Source of the DNA: Georgfuchsia toluolica
Lineage (GTDB): Bacteria > Pseudomonadota > Gammaproteobacteria > Burkholderiales > Rhodocyclaceae
NCBI RefSeq assembly: GCF_907163265.1
Contig: NZ_CAJQUM010000002.1
Location: 1 to 36,233 of the forward strand
Reading direction: 5' to 3'
DNA: 36,233 bases
Each line of letters begins with the position of its first letter. The first letter of the stretch is position 1. The translations under genes were made by a program, and so were the position numbers. The notes under the pieces were generated by a model that was given only the letters and a program-made list of their open reading frames with translations, was not told where the DNA came from and ran no database searches. Below, piece by piece: positions 7,952 to 16,233 of this stretch.

Positions 7952-9013
7952 CTAGATTTTTTTGAAAAGAGGACTTCTCACTTGCTGCGCATCGGCAGCG
8001 GAGAAGAATTTTTCGGAGTAAATGTCACGCTCGAAAAGCCGCCCCTGCATCAGCGTTGCTATGCAGGCATCGATCATCACCGGCGGCCCGCACAAGTAGG
8101 CCTTATGGCCGCGGAAGTCGTTGTTGAAATACTCCTTCGCCGCTTCATGGACAAATCCACGCCGGCCATCCCAATCAGACTCAGCCGGTTCGTTGGAGAG
8201 CACCGGCACGTAAGAAAAGTTGGTGTGCCGCGCGGCCAGTTCCTTGAACAGATCGTGGTAGTACAACTCGTCCTGCGTCCGCGCACCATATACCAAGGTG
8301 ATCGGCAGGCTACAGCCTTCCTCGAACAGGTCGAGGATCATCGACTTGGGGCTGGACAAACCTGAACCGCCGGCAAGAAAGATCGGTGGCACATCAGCCA
8401 ACTTGCGCACGAAGAAACGGCCATATGGCCCCGCCAGTTGCACCGGATCGCCAACCTTCAACTCGTTGTGTATCCACGTGGTGGCCTTGCCGCCGGGAAC
8501 CAAACGAATGTTGAGTTCGATCTCTCTACCCAACGAGGGTGCATTGGCCAAGGAAAATGCCCTGATGGTCTTGTCGCCCGGGATGTGCAGGTTGATGTAC
8601 TGCCCGGCCTGAAAGCGAATCCCATCCGGCTCATCAAGCTGGATCCAGACCCCTTTGATGGTCGGCGTGAGGTTTTGGATCCGGCTGATAATGCCGCTGA
8701 AATCCCGTACCGGCAAATTCAGCGCATCCGGTTCGACCTCAATGTCCGCCTCTATAGTAACGTCGGACTGGGGTATCGCGCAGCAGGCAAGGCAGAGTCC
8801 CTCTTCCCGCTCATAATCCATCAGTGCGAAGTTGGAGGCTTCTCCGTGCTCGACTTCCCCATCGACTACCTGTACCTTGCAAGTGGCACAGAGTCCATGA
8901 CAGCAAGCATGGGGCAAGTAGATCCCGGCACGCAGACTCGCATCCAGCAACGTCTGCCCGTCTTCGACCTCGATCGTCTGCCCAAGCGGCTCTATGGTAA
9001 GGTTATAGCTCAT
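7952..9013 (-). CDS. dmpP: Phenol hydroxylase reductase component P5
   Basis: The 353-residue reductase carries electrons from NADH through FAD and a [2Fe-2S] cluster to the hydroxylase. The N-terminal ferredoxin domain has Cys37, Cys42, Cys45 and Cys77 (HACCHGLCATC and CLACC). The FAD site is RAFSLANAP (about 150-158). The nucleotide site is AGGSGLSSPKSM (about 213-224). Domain order and length match DmpP and toluene monooxygenase reductases. The ATG at 9011-9013 follows the dmpO-like gene by 16 bases in the same operon. Confidence 0.96.
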   Translation of the reverse strand: MSYNLTIEPLGQTIEVEDGQTLLDASLRAGIYLPHACCHGLCATCKVQVVDGEVEHGEASNFALMDYEREEGLCLACCAIPQSDVTIEADIEVEPDALNLPVRDFSGIISRIQNLTPTIKGVWIQLDEPDGIRFQAGQYINLHIPGDKTIRAFSLANAPSLGREIELNIRLVPGGKATTWIHNELKVGDPVQLAGPYGRFFVRKLADVPPIFLAGGSGLSSPKSMILDLFEEGCSLPITLVYGARTQDELYYHDLFKELAARHTNFSYVPVLSNEPAESDWDGRRGFVHEAAKEYFNNDFRGHKAYLCGPPVMIDACIATLMQGRLFERDIYSEKFFSAADAQQVRSPLFKKI

Positions 9014-9029
9014 TGTCTTCAGCCAAAAA

Positions 9030-9389
9030 TCAGGCGCAACTCCCCTTGATACCGGTCAGCCCAGGCGTACGAAAGCGGATCACGTCCTTGTGCTTGAGGC
9101 CGTTTTCCGCCAAGGACTTGCCCGGATCGGGTTTCCAGGGCTTGCCCGACTTAAACCACTCCGCTTTGCTCCAGTCGATCTTGGCACAGTCGGGGTGATA
9201 GCCGAAGGCTCCAGGGATCACTTGCTCCTGGATCGCACCAAACGGCATCGTCGGCGGGAATGGGAGGGCAAACGGCGCGCAGAACATCAAGTGGTCTTCC
9301 CAGCCGATGTAGAGCAACTGGCTTCCGTGAAACTTGTCCTGAGTATCCGCCGCAGCGAACTCGTAGGGTTTGAGTGCAACAACAGGCAT
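9030..9389 (-). CDS. dmpO: Phenol hydroxylase component P4
   Basis: A 119-residue product of the DmpO family, the small gamma-type subunit of the multicomponent phenol hydroxylase. It starts MPVVALKPYEF and contains the conserved LYIGWEDHLMFCAPFALP and FGYHPDCAKIDW stretches. The ATG at 9387-9389 has a good AAGGAGACAAGC site in front. Longer in-frame starts further up would run into the dmpN coding region and were rejected. The subunit is structural; no catalytic residues are expected. It lies between the large oxygenase subunit and the reductase, as in the dmp operon. Confidence 0.94.
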   Translation of the reverse strand: MPVVALKPYEFAAADTQDKFHGSQLLYIGWEDHLMFCAPFALPFPPTMPFGAIQEQVIPGAFGYHPDCAKIDWSKAEWFKSGKPWKPDPGKSLAENGLKHKDVIRFRTPGLTGIKGSCA

Positions 9390-9399
9390 GCTTGTCTCC

Positions 9400-10947
9400 T
9401 TAGTTCTTGGTCGCCATTTCGCGCCAGGCAGCGAAATTCTTCTGATCTTCGGATCCCTCGAAGTCAAGATTGTCGCGTCCGTGCTCAAGGTGGTAGTACT
9501 TCAGCACTTCCGGTAACGGCTCGAAGCCAGGCTTGGTCGGGTCGGTTCCTTCCGGAAAGCAATTGCCTTGATAGATCTGGTGCACCGGAAGCCAGGCTTG
9601 GATATATTTCTCAGGCTCGTTGTCGAATATTTCTTTGCAGCCGTCGGAACAGGTGTGGTACTTCTCGCCTTTGTAGTCCGATTCGCGATAGCAGATCTTG
9701 GTCGGGTCGGAGGGCTCGGTGAACAGCATCGGGATCTGGCAGACTTGGCATAACTGGGGCAGAGTCATGTTGTAGAAGCGCTTGCCCTCCTTGTGCTGCT
9801 CGGCCCAATACTCGAAGCGTGGCCGGTAGTATTTGTCGAAGGTGTTCGGGTATTTCTCCGACAGCCAGTCCATTTCCTCGGGCTTCGGCATCCATGTGTG
9901 AAAGTCAGCCGCAGCGCCGTACTGATAGAAGGTCGCCCAAGCCTGGTGGGAGATGTGCTCCTTGTCAATGGTGGCCTGAGCGATGCACTTCGGCATCTTG
10001 ATGCCATAGCGAGCCAAGTCATTGAATAATGCGCCACCATTCTGCTCGAAGTAGATTTCCCAGGCTTCCTTCCAGCTCATCACGCGCTTGGGCAGCATAT
10101 AGTCCATCATCATGCCAACCAATGTCAGTACGCGGGTGCCGCGCCACGTCCATTTATCAATCCAGCGCTGAACGATGGGCAGGTTGTCCGGATCCTGTTC
10201 AAGCATGAATTTGATGCACTCGAGCCCCAGTGTCATATGGCGCGCTTCATCAGACTGCGCGGAAAATCCGAAAGTCATCACGCCCATATCGCCGTTGTAA
10301 GCAGCCCCGGAGACGAACGGTACGAATAATAGATTGGTAAGCACGTATTCGAAGCTGAAGCCGATGGCGATCATGAATTCGAATGGGCCAGCGGTATAGG
10401 CATCGTCAAAGAAGGAACGCGGTACCGACAGATACCAGACCCTTTCAATCATGTGCAGGAAATCATGGAAACCGTTGTAGTGTTTGTTGTAATTCGACAA
10501 TGCATGAATCTGCGTCTGCGCATGGCGCAGTTCGTCGAGCGATTGCATCAGACAGGCCACTCGCGGGCCCACGCCGCGCATCTGCCGTCCGACATGGGCG
10601 AAACCGCGATGTGCCATGTACTCGAGCGGAGAAATGCCGGTCAGGAATAGTTTCAGCGTATTGATATAGCGCGCATCGGTGACACCCAAGTGGCCATTGT
10701 TTTGCGCAAAGGCATCGATGATCGCATAGAGCTTGCGATCCTTCTCGGCCTGATATTTCCAGTAGGCGTCCATGGTCATGCGAAATGGATCTTCCCATTT
10801 ATCCCAGTCATGAATCTTGATGCCTTCGAACTTGTCGTATGGGAACACTTTGTCCATCGGTTGGTAGGTGGTATCCCAACCGAGCCCGCGGGTCATCAGC
10901 GAATAGCGCTCCTTCAGACCCAGCTTCTTATTGACCTTGATGTCCAT
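9400..10947 (-). CDS. dmpN: Phenol hydroxylase large (alpha) oxygenase subunit P3
   Basis: This 515-residue subunit holds the carboxylate-bridged di-iron centre that hydroxylates phenol, and possibly methylphenols, to catechols. The ligands visible are Glu109 (SPLEYMAHR), Glu139 and His142 (DELRHAQTQIH), and Glu234 and His237 (SDEARHMTLG). A YHS-type domain with Cys pairs lies near residues 405-460 (CQVCQIP, HTCSDGCKEIF), as in DmpN and TouA relatives. Length and motifs fit a soluble phenol hydroxylase, not a methane or alkene monooxygenase. The start at 10947 has a GAGGAGAAAGCAT site. The gene sits 11 bases after dmpM. Confidence 0.97.
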   Translation of the reverse strand: MDIKVNKKLGLKERYSLMTRGLGWDTTYQPMDKVFPYDKFEGIKIHDWDKWEDPFRMTMDAYWKYQAEKDRKLYAIIDAFAQNNGHLGVTDARYINTLKLFLTGISPLEYMAHRGFAHVGRQMRGVGPRVACLMQSLDELRHAQTQIHALSNYNKHYNGFHDFLHMIERVWYLSVPRSFFDDAYTAGPFEFMIAIGFSFEYVLTNLLFVPFVSGAAYNGDMGVMTFGFSAQSDEARHMTLGLECIKFMLEQDPDNLPIVQRWIDKWTWRGTRVLTLVGMMMDYMLPKRVMSWKEAWEIYFEQNGGALFNDLARYGIKMPKCIAQATIDKEHISHQAWATFYQYGAAADFHTWMPKPEEMDWLSEKYPNTFDKYYRPRFEYWAEQHKEGKRFYNMTLPQLCQVCQIPMLFTEPSDPTKICYRESDYKGEKYHTCSDGCKEIFDNEPEKYIQAWLPVHQIYQGNCFPEGTDPTKPGFEPLPEVLKYYHLEHGRDNLDFEGSEDQKNFAAWREMATKN

Positions 10948-10958
10948 ATGCTTTCTCC

Positions 10959-11228
10959 TCAGTTTTTCCAGCTCAGATTGAACTCATCGTCGGTTTCATC
11001 GACGTATCCGGACAACGTGATCAGGTTGGCCTGCATTTCCTGCAATTCAAAAGAACGTCCCATCTTCTCTTCGATGGTGGTTCGCTTGATGGTCATGCTG
11101 CCGGGTACGTCAATCTTCACCATTGCTGGTTGCTCGTTAACGATGGCGGTCGGGTTGTCTTCGAGAATTGCCTCGATGATGCCGCGCGTCTCCTCGTTCC
11201 TTTGGAAAGCGATAAATACATTAGACAT
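10959..11228 (-). CDS. dmpM: Phenol hydroxylase effector / coupling protein P2
   Basis: The 89-residue product matches the cofactor-free coupling protein family (MmoB/DmpM). These proteins bind the hydroxylase and tune access to the di-iron site. It starts MSNVFIAFQRNEETRGIIEAI and ends with the DEFNLSWKN-type tail common in phenol hydroxylase P2 proteins. An AAGGAGCAACGAC site precedes the ATG. It lies between dmpL and dmpN in the standard order with 11-base gaps on each side, so translation is probably coupled. Confidence 0.95.
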   Translation of the reverse strand: MSNVFIAFQRNEETRGIIEAILEDNPTAIVNEQPAMVKIDVPGSMTIKRTTIEEKMGRSFELQEMQANLITLSGYVDETDDEFNLSWKN

Positions 11229-11239
11229 GTCGTTGCTCC

Positions 11240-12232
11240 TTAAAGGGTCAGGCCGAGTTTTAAGACACGGGCGTTGAATTGTTCGACAATCTCGCTCATT
11301 ACCGATTCGGCATTGCTGCCCAGCGCATGCATGGCAATTGGCGTCAGCGCCTCAACGGCGCGCTCTCGCCAAATGCGGACCCACTCCGAAACCAGCACCT
11401 TGTTCTCGTCCGACTCGGCGACCGCGGTCTTGATCGAGGCATCGACCCATTTCGCGGTCTCGGCATACCATTCGGCCTGGAAGCGGATCAGCATTGACAC
11501 TGCTGGTCCAGCCTGGGCTGACAGTGCGTTATCGATATGACTGTATACCAGCGGATAAAGCAGCCCATCCAGCGCCAGGTTCTGGGCGACGAAAAGCTCG
11601 AACCAATCCTGGGTCACCAGCATGTCTTCGACGCTGCGACGCAGACCTTGCCACTCCCAGTTTTCCATCCAGGCCTTCTTGGCGACATCGAGGGCCGCCG
11701 GCTCGTCGAGCAGCAAACCAACGCGAGTCAGATATTGGGCAATGCCGAGTTGATCCATGGCGCAATAGAGACAGGGCTGGGTAATTGCCGTGCCGAAACC
11801 GTAGGCGGCGCAGAAACTGTTGTTCATATTGCTGCCCCAGGCAACGTGGCGTAGCGGCAGCAGCACTTCAAGAGCGATCTTTCTCGCTGCCTCAGGGTAG
11901 TTTGCGGCCAAGCCCCGCTCCTCGACGAAATCGAAGTCCGACTCTGCGGTCTCCTGCATGCGCGCCCGGGTTATGGTGTAGGTGCCGTAGTAGAACTGGC
12001 GTGGATCCTTGAAAGCGTACCAGTCGCGCATCTTCAGTTTGGTGCGGCGGGCGTCGAAAATCTCGTATTCAGGCGCCCATAATGGACGATAGTGAAAGTT
12101 AGCCTCGGCCTGCAGACAAATGGTTCCCTCCTGGTAGCGTGACGCCGGCTTATCGCCGCCAATTCGTGCCGCGACATGATCGAAGGTCTGACGCAGCGGC
12201 TTTATACTGACAGTACGAAGATCAATTTGCAT
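11240..12232 (-). CDS. dmpL: Phenol hydroxylase beta subunit P1
   Basis: A 330-residue oxygenase beta subunit of the ferritin-like di-iron superfamily. It pairs with DmpN and DmpO in an (alpha-beta-gamma)2 hydroxylase but lacks its own metal centre. Family features are the N-terminal MQIDLRTVSIKPLRQTFDH, WYAFKDPRQFYYGTYT, and the helical MNNSFCAAYGFG segment. The length is as expected. The start at 12232 has a strong AAAGGAGGTAGC site. It follows dmpK by 45 bases, the largest gap inside the hydroxylase genes, and nothing notable is seen in it. Confidence 0.96.
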   Translation of the reverse strand: MQIDLRTVSIKPLRQTFDHVAARIGGDKPASRYQEGTICLQAEANFHYRPLWAPEYEIFDARRTKLKMRDWYAFKDPRQFYYGTYTITRARMQETAESDFDFVEERGLAANYPEAARKIALEVLLPLRHVAWGSNMNNSFCAAYGFGTAITQPCLYCAMDQLGIAQYLTRVGLLLDEPAALDVAKKAWMENWEWQGLRRSVEDMLVTQDWFELFVAQNLALDGLLYPLVYSHIDNALSAQAGPAVSMLIRFQAEWYAETAKWVDASIKTAVAESDENKVLVSEWVRIWRERAVEALTPIAMHALGSNAESVMSEIVEQFNARVLKLGLTL

Positions 12233-12277
12233 TACTTGCTACCTCCTTTAATTTCCAGTTCGATGCAGCCGATTGCC

Positions 12278-12535
12278 TTACTTGAAACGATGATGAACGG
12301 CATCGCGCAAGCGCCACTCCATGTCCTCAGTTCCATCCTCAGTTCCAACTTTTAACTGAGATTTCTCGTTAAGAAATACAACACCGTTGATGGCACAGAA
12401 TTCATCGAACCCACCGGACGGAAGGATCATCTCGGCAAAGAGTTCTGGTTCTCCAACGGCAAAATCAAATTCGACAAACCCATCATCGCGAAGCTCGGTG
12501 ATGCGCACGAATTTTTTTTTTGGATCAAATGCCAT
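12278..12535 (-). CDS. dmpK: Phenol hydroxylase accessory protein P0
   Basis: An 85-residue protein of the DmpK/PHK family. In the dmp system DmpK is not needed for catalysis but helps make the oxygenase active, probably by aiding iron loading. Conserved parts are KKFVRITELRDDGFVEFDFAVGEPELFAEMILP and the FLNEKSQL segment. It is the first gene of the hydroxylase operon. A clear AAAGGAGATTAGGCC site precedes the ATG at 12533-12535, and a sigma-54-like promoter lies about 30-50 bases upstream. Confidence 0.93.
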   Translation of the reverse strand: MAFDPKKKFVRITELRDDGFVEFDFAVGEPELFAEMILPSGGFDEFCAINGVVFLNEKSQLKVGTEDGTEDMEWRLRDAVHHRFK

Positions 12536-12564
12536 GGCCTAATCTCCTTTAGATAGCAATCCCC

Positions 12565-12582
12565 TAACAAGAGTCGTGCCAG
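12565..12582 (-). promoter_or_regulatory. Candidate sigma-54 promoter of the phenol hydroxylase operon
   Basis: On the minus strand the sequence CTGGCACGACTCTTGTTA matches the -24/-12 pattern TGGCACG-N4-TTGC, except that the -12 dinucleotide is GT, not GC. The GG and the -12 pair are separated by exactly 10 bases, which is the required spacing. A start about 12 bases further on would give a 5' leader of about 20 bases containing the dmpK ribosome binding site. Dmp-type operons are known to use sigma-54 with a DmpR/XylR activator, and such an activator is encoded at 30347-32050. Confidence 0.65.
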
Positions 12583-12772
12583 GCGATCGATGATGTTGTC
12601 TTTTATCGAGATTATGTTCTTGGCGAAGCCCAGTCAGATTGATATCGAGGGAAACCGATGGATCGATTGAATCATCTCGAGGCAGCAATCTGATTAAATA
12701 ATCATGCTGCAAAGCAGCAAAGCTTTGCGCTACATAAATGGCTGAACTACTCCAGCACACAAATTCGTTTAG

Positions 12773-13954
12773 GGAAACACTGAATAAATAACAAATGCCG
12801 TGAACGCTTTTTTTATCATGCTGTCTGACACGGAGTATCGAGCACAAGGGACGAAACGATGAAGCAGATGACGCTGGCGGCGACACGAGGATTCGAGAAG
12901 CACAACCGGGCGACGCGCAAGGCGGAGTTTCTGTCGCGCATGGACGGATTGATGCCGTGGGCCGGGTTTTGTGCGCTGATTGAACCGTATTACCCGAAGG
13001 TCGGGAATGGTCGGCCGCCAGTCGGGCTGGAACGGATGCTGCGGATGTACTGCGTGGCCAACTGGTTCAACCTGGCGGACGAAGCCTGCGAAGGCGCGCT
13101 CTACGACGTGGCCGTGTTCCGGGAGTTCTGCCGGTTTGATCCGGGACGCGAACGGATACCGGATGCCACGACGCTGCGCAACTTCCGGCATCTGCTGGAA
13201 CAGCACGGCCGGGGCGCGGCCCTGTTTGCCAAGGTCGGCGAATTGCTGCTGGCCAGCGGCATGAAACTGTCGGGGGGCACGATCGTCGATGCCACGCTGA
13301 TCGCCGCACCGCCTTCCGTCAAGAACCAGGACAAGAGCCGTGATCCGGAGATGCACCAGACCAGGAAGGGCAACCAGTGGTACTTCGGCATGAAGCTTCA
13401 CATTGGAACGGACAGCCAGAGCGGTCGGGTCCATGGCGCCAGCGTCACCGCCGCCAATGTCCATGACAGCCATGAAGTGCCGAACCTGCTGCATGGCGAG
13501 GAAACCCGCTTCCACGGTGACAGCGCCTGCCGGGGCAAGGCGCAGCGTGAACGACTCAAGGACATTGCGCCAAAGGCAAAGGACTTCACCAACAGACGTG
13601 CCCACAGGAACTGCCCGCTGACGGACGCCGACAAGGAGACCAACTGTCGCAAGTCCAGTGTGCGTTCCAGGGTCGAGCATCCGTTCCCGACCCTCAAGCG
13701 TCTCCGGGGCTTTGCCAGGGTGCGCTATCGCGGCCTGGCGAAGAACGCCAACCGGGCCTTCGCCATGCTGGCAATGCTCAACGTCGGCAAATGGGGACGA
13801 CCTCTGACGGGAGAGGTGCGTCCAGCATGAGGTGGAATGCCCTGCGTTTCCATTCAAAACAGGCCGGTTTTTCGATAAAAATGTCATTGGCGTCACGTTT
13901 TCGTCTCAATTCCAGATTACCGCTGAGTTTTGCGGCGGCTTATTCAGCGTTTCC
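12773..13954 (+). mobile_element. IS5-family insertion sequence, intact copy
   Basis: This 1182-base element begins GGAAACACTGAATAA (12773-12787) and ends TTATTCAGCGTTTCC (13940-13954). These are inverted repeats with one mismatch. It is flanked by the direct repeat TTAG at 12769-12772 and 13955-13958, a 4-base target duplication fitting the YTAR sites used by the IS5 group. It carries one intact transposase gene. It sits about 190 bases upstream of the dmpK sigma-54 promoter, where activator sites would be expected, and its right end touches an IS3-family remnant. Confidence 0.95.
12859..13830 (+). CDS. IS5-family DDE transposase
   Basis: A 323-residue transposase. An N-terminal DUF772-type region (RMLRMYCVANWFNLADEACE) recognises the ends, and a DDE catalytic core follows. 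Candidate catalytic acids are Asp in IVDATLIAAP, Asp in FHGDSACRG and Glu in VRSRVEHPFPTLK (the Y/R-E-K signature region). The ATG at 12859 lies in a GGACGAAACG context inside the element, and the stop leaves about 120 bases to the right inverted repeat. The frame is uninterrupted, so this copy could be active and could supply transposase to the broken copy at 14295-15475. Confidence 0.95.
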   Translation: MKQMTLAATRGFEKHNRATRKAEFLSRMDGLMPWAGFCALIEPYYPKVGNGRPPVGLERMLRMYCVANWFNLADEACEGALYDVAVFREFCRFDPGRERIPDATTLRNFRHLLEQHGRGAALFAKVGELLLASGMKLSGGTIVDATLIAAPPSVKNQDKSRDPEMHQTRKGNQWYFGMKLHIGTDSQSGRVHGASVTAANVHDSHEVPNLLHGEETRFHGDSACRGKAQRERLKDIAPKAKDFTNRRAHRNCPLTDADKETNCRKSSVRSRVEHPFPTLKRLRGFARVRYRGLAKNANRAFAMLAMLNVGKWGRPLTGEVRPA

Positions 13955-14294
13955 TTAGATAATTGTGGTGTAACGTTTCCACATGCGGCCCGCCGAAGAT
14001 CTCTCTTGACCGCAGGCGGGTTGCGCGGTGGATAACGCGCTCATCATGCCGCCTTTCCTGCGGCAGGCCGCGAAGTAAATCTCATTCGGAGTGTTGCTGT
14101 CAAGCGGCTGATGTGGCCGACGGGTGTTATGGAAGTTCACGTAGATGCCCAGACCGGCCTTGGCGGCTGATATCGAGCGTAAATCTTGCGATAGACCTCC
14201 TCGTGCTTAACGCTCCTCCCTGGCCGTTCGGCGAAGACATTGCCACGCCAGTATCCATTGCGGTCCATGCTGGTCTGGAAGTCATGTTCTTTAA
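13955..14294 (-). pseudogene. IS3-family transposase (OrfB) remnant, C-terminal part
   Basis: On the minus strand this segment continues the IS3-type integrase core broken by the IS5 copy at 14295-15475. It begins with KEHDFQTSMDRNGYWRGNVFAE, which joins in frame to the TELLK at 15476 once the element and one target repeat are removed. It then runs to KHEEVYRKIYARY, shifts frame near 14160, and resumes as ISAAKAGLGIYVNFHNTRRPH, the usual C-terminal integrase motif. The frame ends at 13955-13957, inside the TTAG target repeat of the intact IS5 element. It cannot make a working transposase. Confidence 0.88.
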
Positions 14295-15475
14295 GGAAAC
14301 GCTGAATAAGCCGCCGCAAAACTCAGCGGTAATCCGGAATTGAGACGAAAACGTGACATCAATGACATTTTCATCGAAAAACTGGCCTGTTTTGAACGGA
14401 AACGCAGGGCATTTCACCTCATGCTGGACGCACCTCTCCCGTCAGAGGCCGTCCCCATTTGCCGACGTTGAGCATTGCCAGCATGGCGAAGGCCCGGTTG
14501 GCGTTCTTCGCCAGGCCGCGATAGCGCACCCTGGCAAAGCCCCGGAGACGCTTGAGGGTCGGGAACGGATGCTCGGCCCTGGAACGCACACTGGACTTGC
14601 GACGGTTGGTCTCCTTGTCGGCGTCCGTCAGCGGGCAGTTCCGGTGGGCACGTTTGTTGGTGAAGTCCTTTGCCTTTGGCGCAATGTCCTTGAGTCGTTC
14701 GCGCTGCGCCTTGCCCCGGCAGGCGCTGTTACCGTGGAAGCGGGTTTCCTCGCCATGCAGCAGGTTCGGCACTTCATGGCTGTCATGGACATTGGCGGCG
14801 GTGACGCTGGCGCCATGGACCCGACCGCTCTGGCTGTCCGTTCCAATGTGAAGCTTCATGCCGAAGTACCACTGGTTGCCCTTCTTGGTCTGGTGCATCT
14901 CCGGATCACGGCTCTTGTCCTGGTTCTTGACGGAAGACGGTGCGGCGATCAGCGTGGCATCGACGATCGTGCCCCCCGACAGTTTCATGCCGCTGGCCAG
15001 CAGCAATTCGCCGACCTTGGCAAACAGGGCCGCGCCCCGGCCGTGCTGTTCCAGCAGATGCCGGAAGTTGCGCAGCGTCGTGGCATCCGGTATCCGTTCG
15101 CGTCCCGGATCAAACCGGCAGAACTCCCGGAACACGGCCACGTCGTAGAGCGCGCCTTCGCAGGCTTCGTCCGCCAGGTTGAACCAGTTGGCCACGCAGT
15201 ACATCCGCAGCATCCGTTCCAGCCCGACTGGCGGCCGACCATCCCGACCTTCGGGTAATACGGTTCAATCGGCGCACAAAACCCGGCCCACGGCATCAAT
15301 CCGTCCATGCGCGACAGAAACTCCGCCTTGCGCGTCGTCCGGTTGTGCTTCTCGAGTCCTCGTGTCGCCGCCAGCGTCATCTGCTTCATCGTTTCGTCCC
15401 TTGTGCTCGATACTCCGTGTCAGACAGCATGATAAAGAAAGCGTTCACGGCATTTGTTACTTATTTAGTGTTTCC
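14295..15475 (-). mobile_element. IS5-family insertion sequence, inverted second copy
   Basis: A 1181-base near-copy of the element at 12773-13954 in opposite orientation, with ends GGAAACGCTGAATAA (14295-14309) and TTATTTAGTGTTTCC (15461-15475). The flanking tetranucleotides are TTAA (14291-14294) and TTGA (15476-15479). They differ by one base, as expected of an older target duplication with one mutation. It interrupts an IS3-family transposase. The two IS5 copies face each other with only 340 bases between them, so they could form a long hairpin or recombine. Confidence 0.94.
14419..15389 (-). pseudogene. Frameshifted IS5-family transposase
   Basis: This is the second copy of the transposase. 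The start MKQMTLAATRG lies at 15389, but one A is missing from the run that reads GGGAATGG in the intact copy (about 13005); here it reads GGGATGG near 15252. The frame therefore changes after about 46 residues, and the rest of the protein (from RMLRMYCVANW to the end) is in another frame starting at 15213. The DDE residues are all in the second part. Unless frameshifting or an internal start rescues it, this copy depends on the intact one. Confidence 0.92.
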
Positions 15476-15780
15476 TTGAGTAGCTCGGTAAATTCGCTGT
15501 TGCCGAATTGGCTGCCCTGGTCGGTACTGAATATCTCTGGCCTGCCGCAGCGAACAATTATTTCCCTCACCGCATCCAGACAGAAGTCCAGCGTCAGGGT
15601 ATTGGAGACTCGCCAGGACAGCACGCGGCGGCTGTACCAGTCGAGTATCGCTACCAGATGGATGAAGCCTCGACGCACCGAGATGCAGGTGATATCGGTT
15701 GCCAATCATTTTGGTTGGAGCAATCAACGACGAGATGCCTGAGTAGGCAGGATAGATCGGGCGTGCTTGCTCCATTTCAT
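15476..15780 (-). pseudogene. IS3-family transposase (OrfB) remnant, central part
   Basis: Minus-strand translation gives the integrase-core segment ATDITCISVRRGFIHLVAILDW and FSTDQGSQFGNSEFTELLK, with the two Asp residues of the DDE triad (TDI and STDQG). Upstream the frame is broken: LLRHLVVDCSNQNDW is in one frame and ATDIT in another, and RPIYP precedes in a third. At least two frameshifts are visible here, plus loss of everything N-terminal to about 15780. The fragment continues after the IS5 insertion at 13955-14294. It is a dead element that served as the landing site. Confidence 0.88.
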
Positions 15781-16233
15781 GGCAAGATGACAGGATTGAG
15801 CAATCTGTACGACTAGGAAGCAATACGAGGTGGATCACCCGCGACCGCAAATAGACTAGCTCAACCCTATGGTATTACTAATAAGATTAGTGCTAGTACC
15901 TATTGACTACAGCGGTTTAATAAAATCAAATCGTTACTGCTGCTTTACTTGATGCCAAGGAAACGTTTTTATTAAATTCGCCCCCGCGAAAGCGGAATCC
16001 AGCAAGTGTTTGGATTCTCGCTTTTCGGGAGTGGCAGCGTTAGGATTATTGAACGCTTTCCTAGGTCAGTTCGCGTTCTAAATCTCCACAATAAAAAAGA
16101 GGTTAATTGAACGAAAACACTTTAATGTAAAAGCACGCTACAAGAAAATATATACTATAAAACATGTAATATAAAAAGAAAAAAGAAGTCAAAACTTGGG
16201 GAGTTGCTTGATGACGCATATTGCAGGAGTTAT
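15781..16233. other. Non-coding AT-rich region before bssD
   Basis: No gene is seen in these 450 bases. Two structures stand out. One is a small dyad at 15871-15900 (GGTA, ACTAAT AAG ATTAGT, TACC). The other is a longer imperfect palindrome at 15981-16031. The last 150 bases before bssD are very AT-rich (runs of AAAATATATACTATAAAA around 16144-16162), unlike the coding DNA around them. This is the expected place for the bss promoter. Known bss operons are driven by the TdiSR two-component system, but I could not identify a convincing -35/-10 pair or TdiR site by eye. Confidence 0.6.
15981..16031. repeat. REP-like imperfect palindrome
   Basis: CCCCGCGAAAGCGGAATCCA and TGGATTCTCGCTTTTCGGG form a stem of about 20 bases with a few mismatches and a loop of about 9. 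The left arm resembles the CCCGCGAAAGCGGGAATCCAG repeat scattered through many proteobacterial genomes. It sits between the IS nest and the bssD promoter region and could be a REP element or a transcription stop for readthrough from the left. Confidence 0.6.

Noticed and set aside
12769..13896. Long open frame on the minus strand across the IS5 element (375 codons)
   Set aside because: It is the antisense shadow of the intact transposase; its composition is atypical and it matches no family. The mirror frame at 14353-15258 is the same shadow of the second copy.
15781..15870. Possible N-terminal continuation of the IS3 transposase
   Set aside because: Translations in all three minus frames stop resembling the family beyond about 15780, so the fragment was ended there.
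16204..16233. Upstream TTG start for bssD
   Set aside because: It has no ribosome binding site, while the ATG at 16234 has GCAGGAGT at a good distance and gives the expected length.
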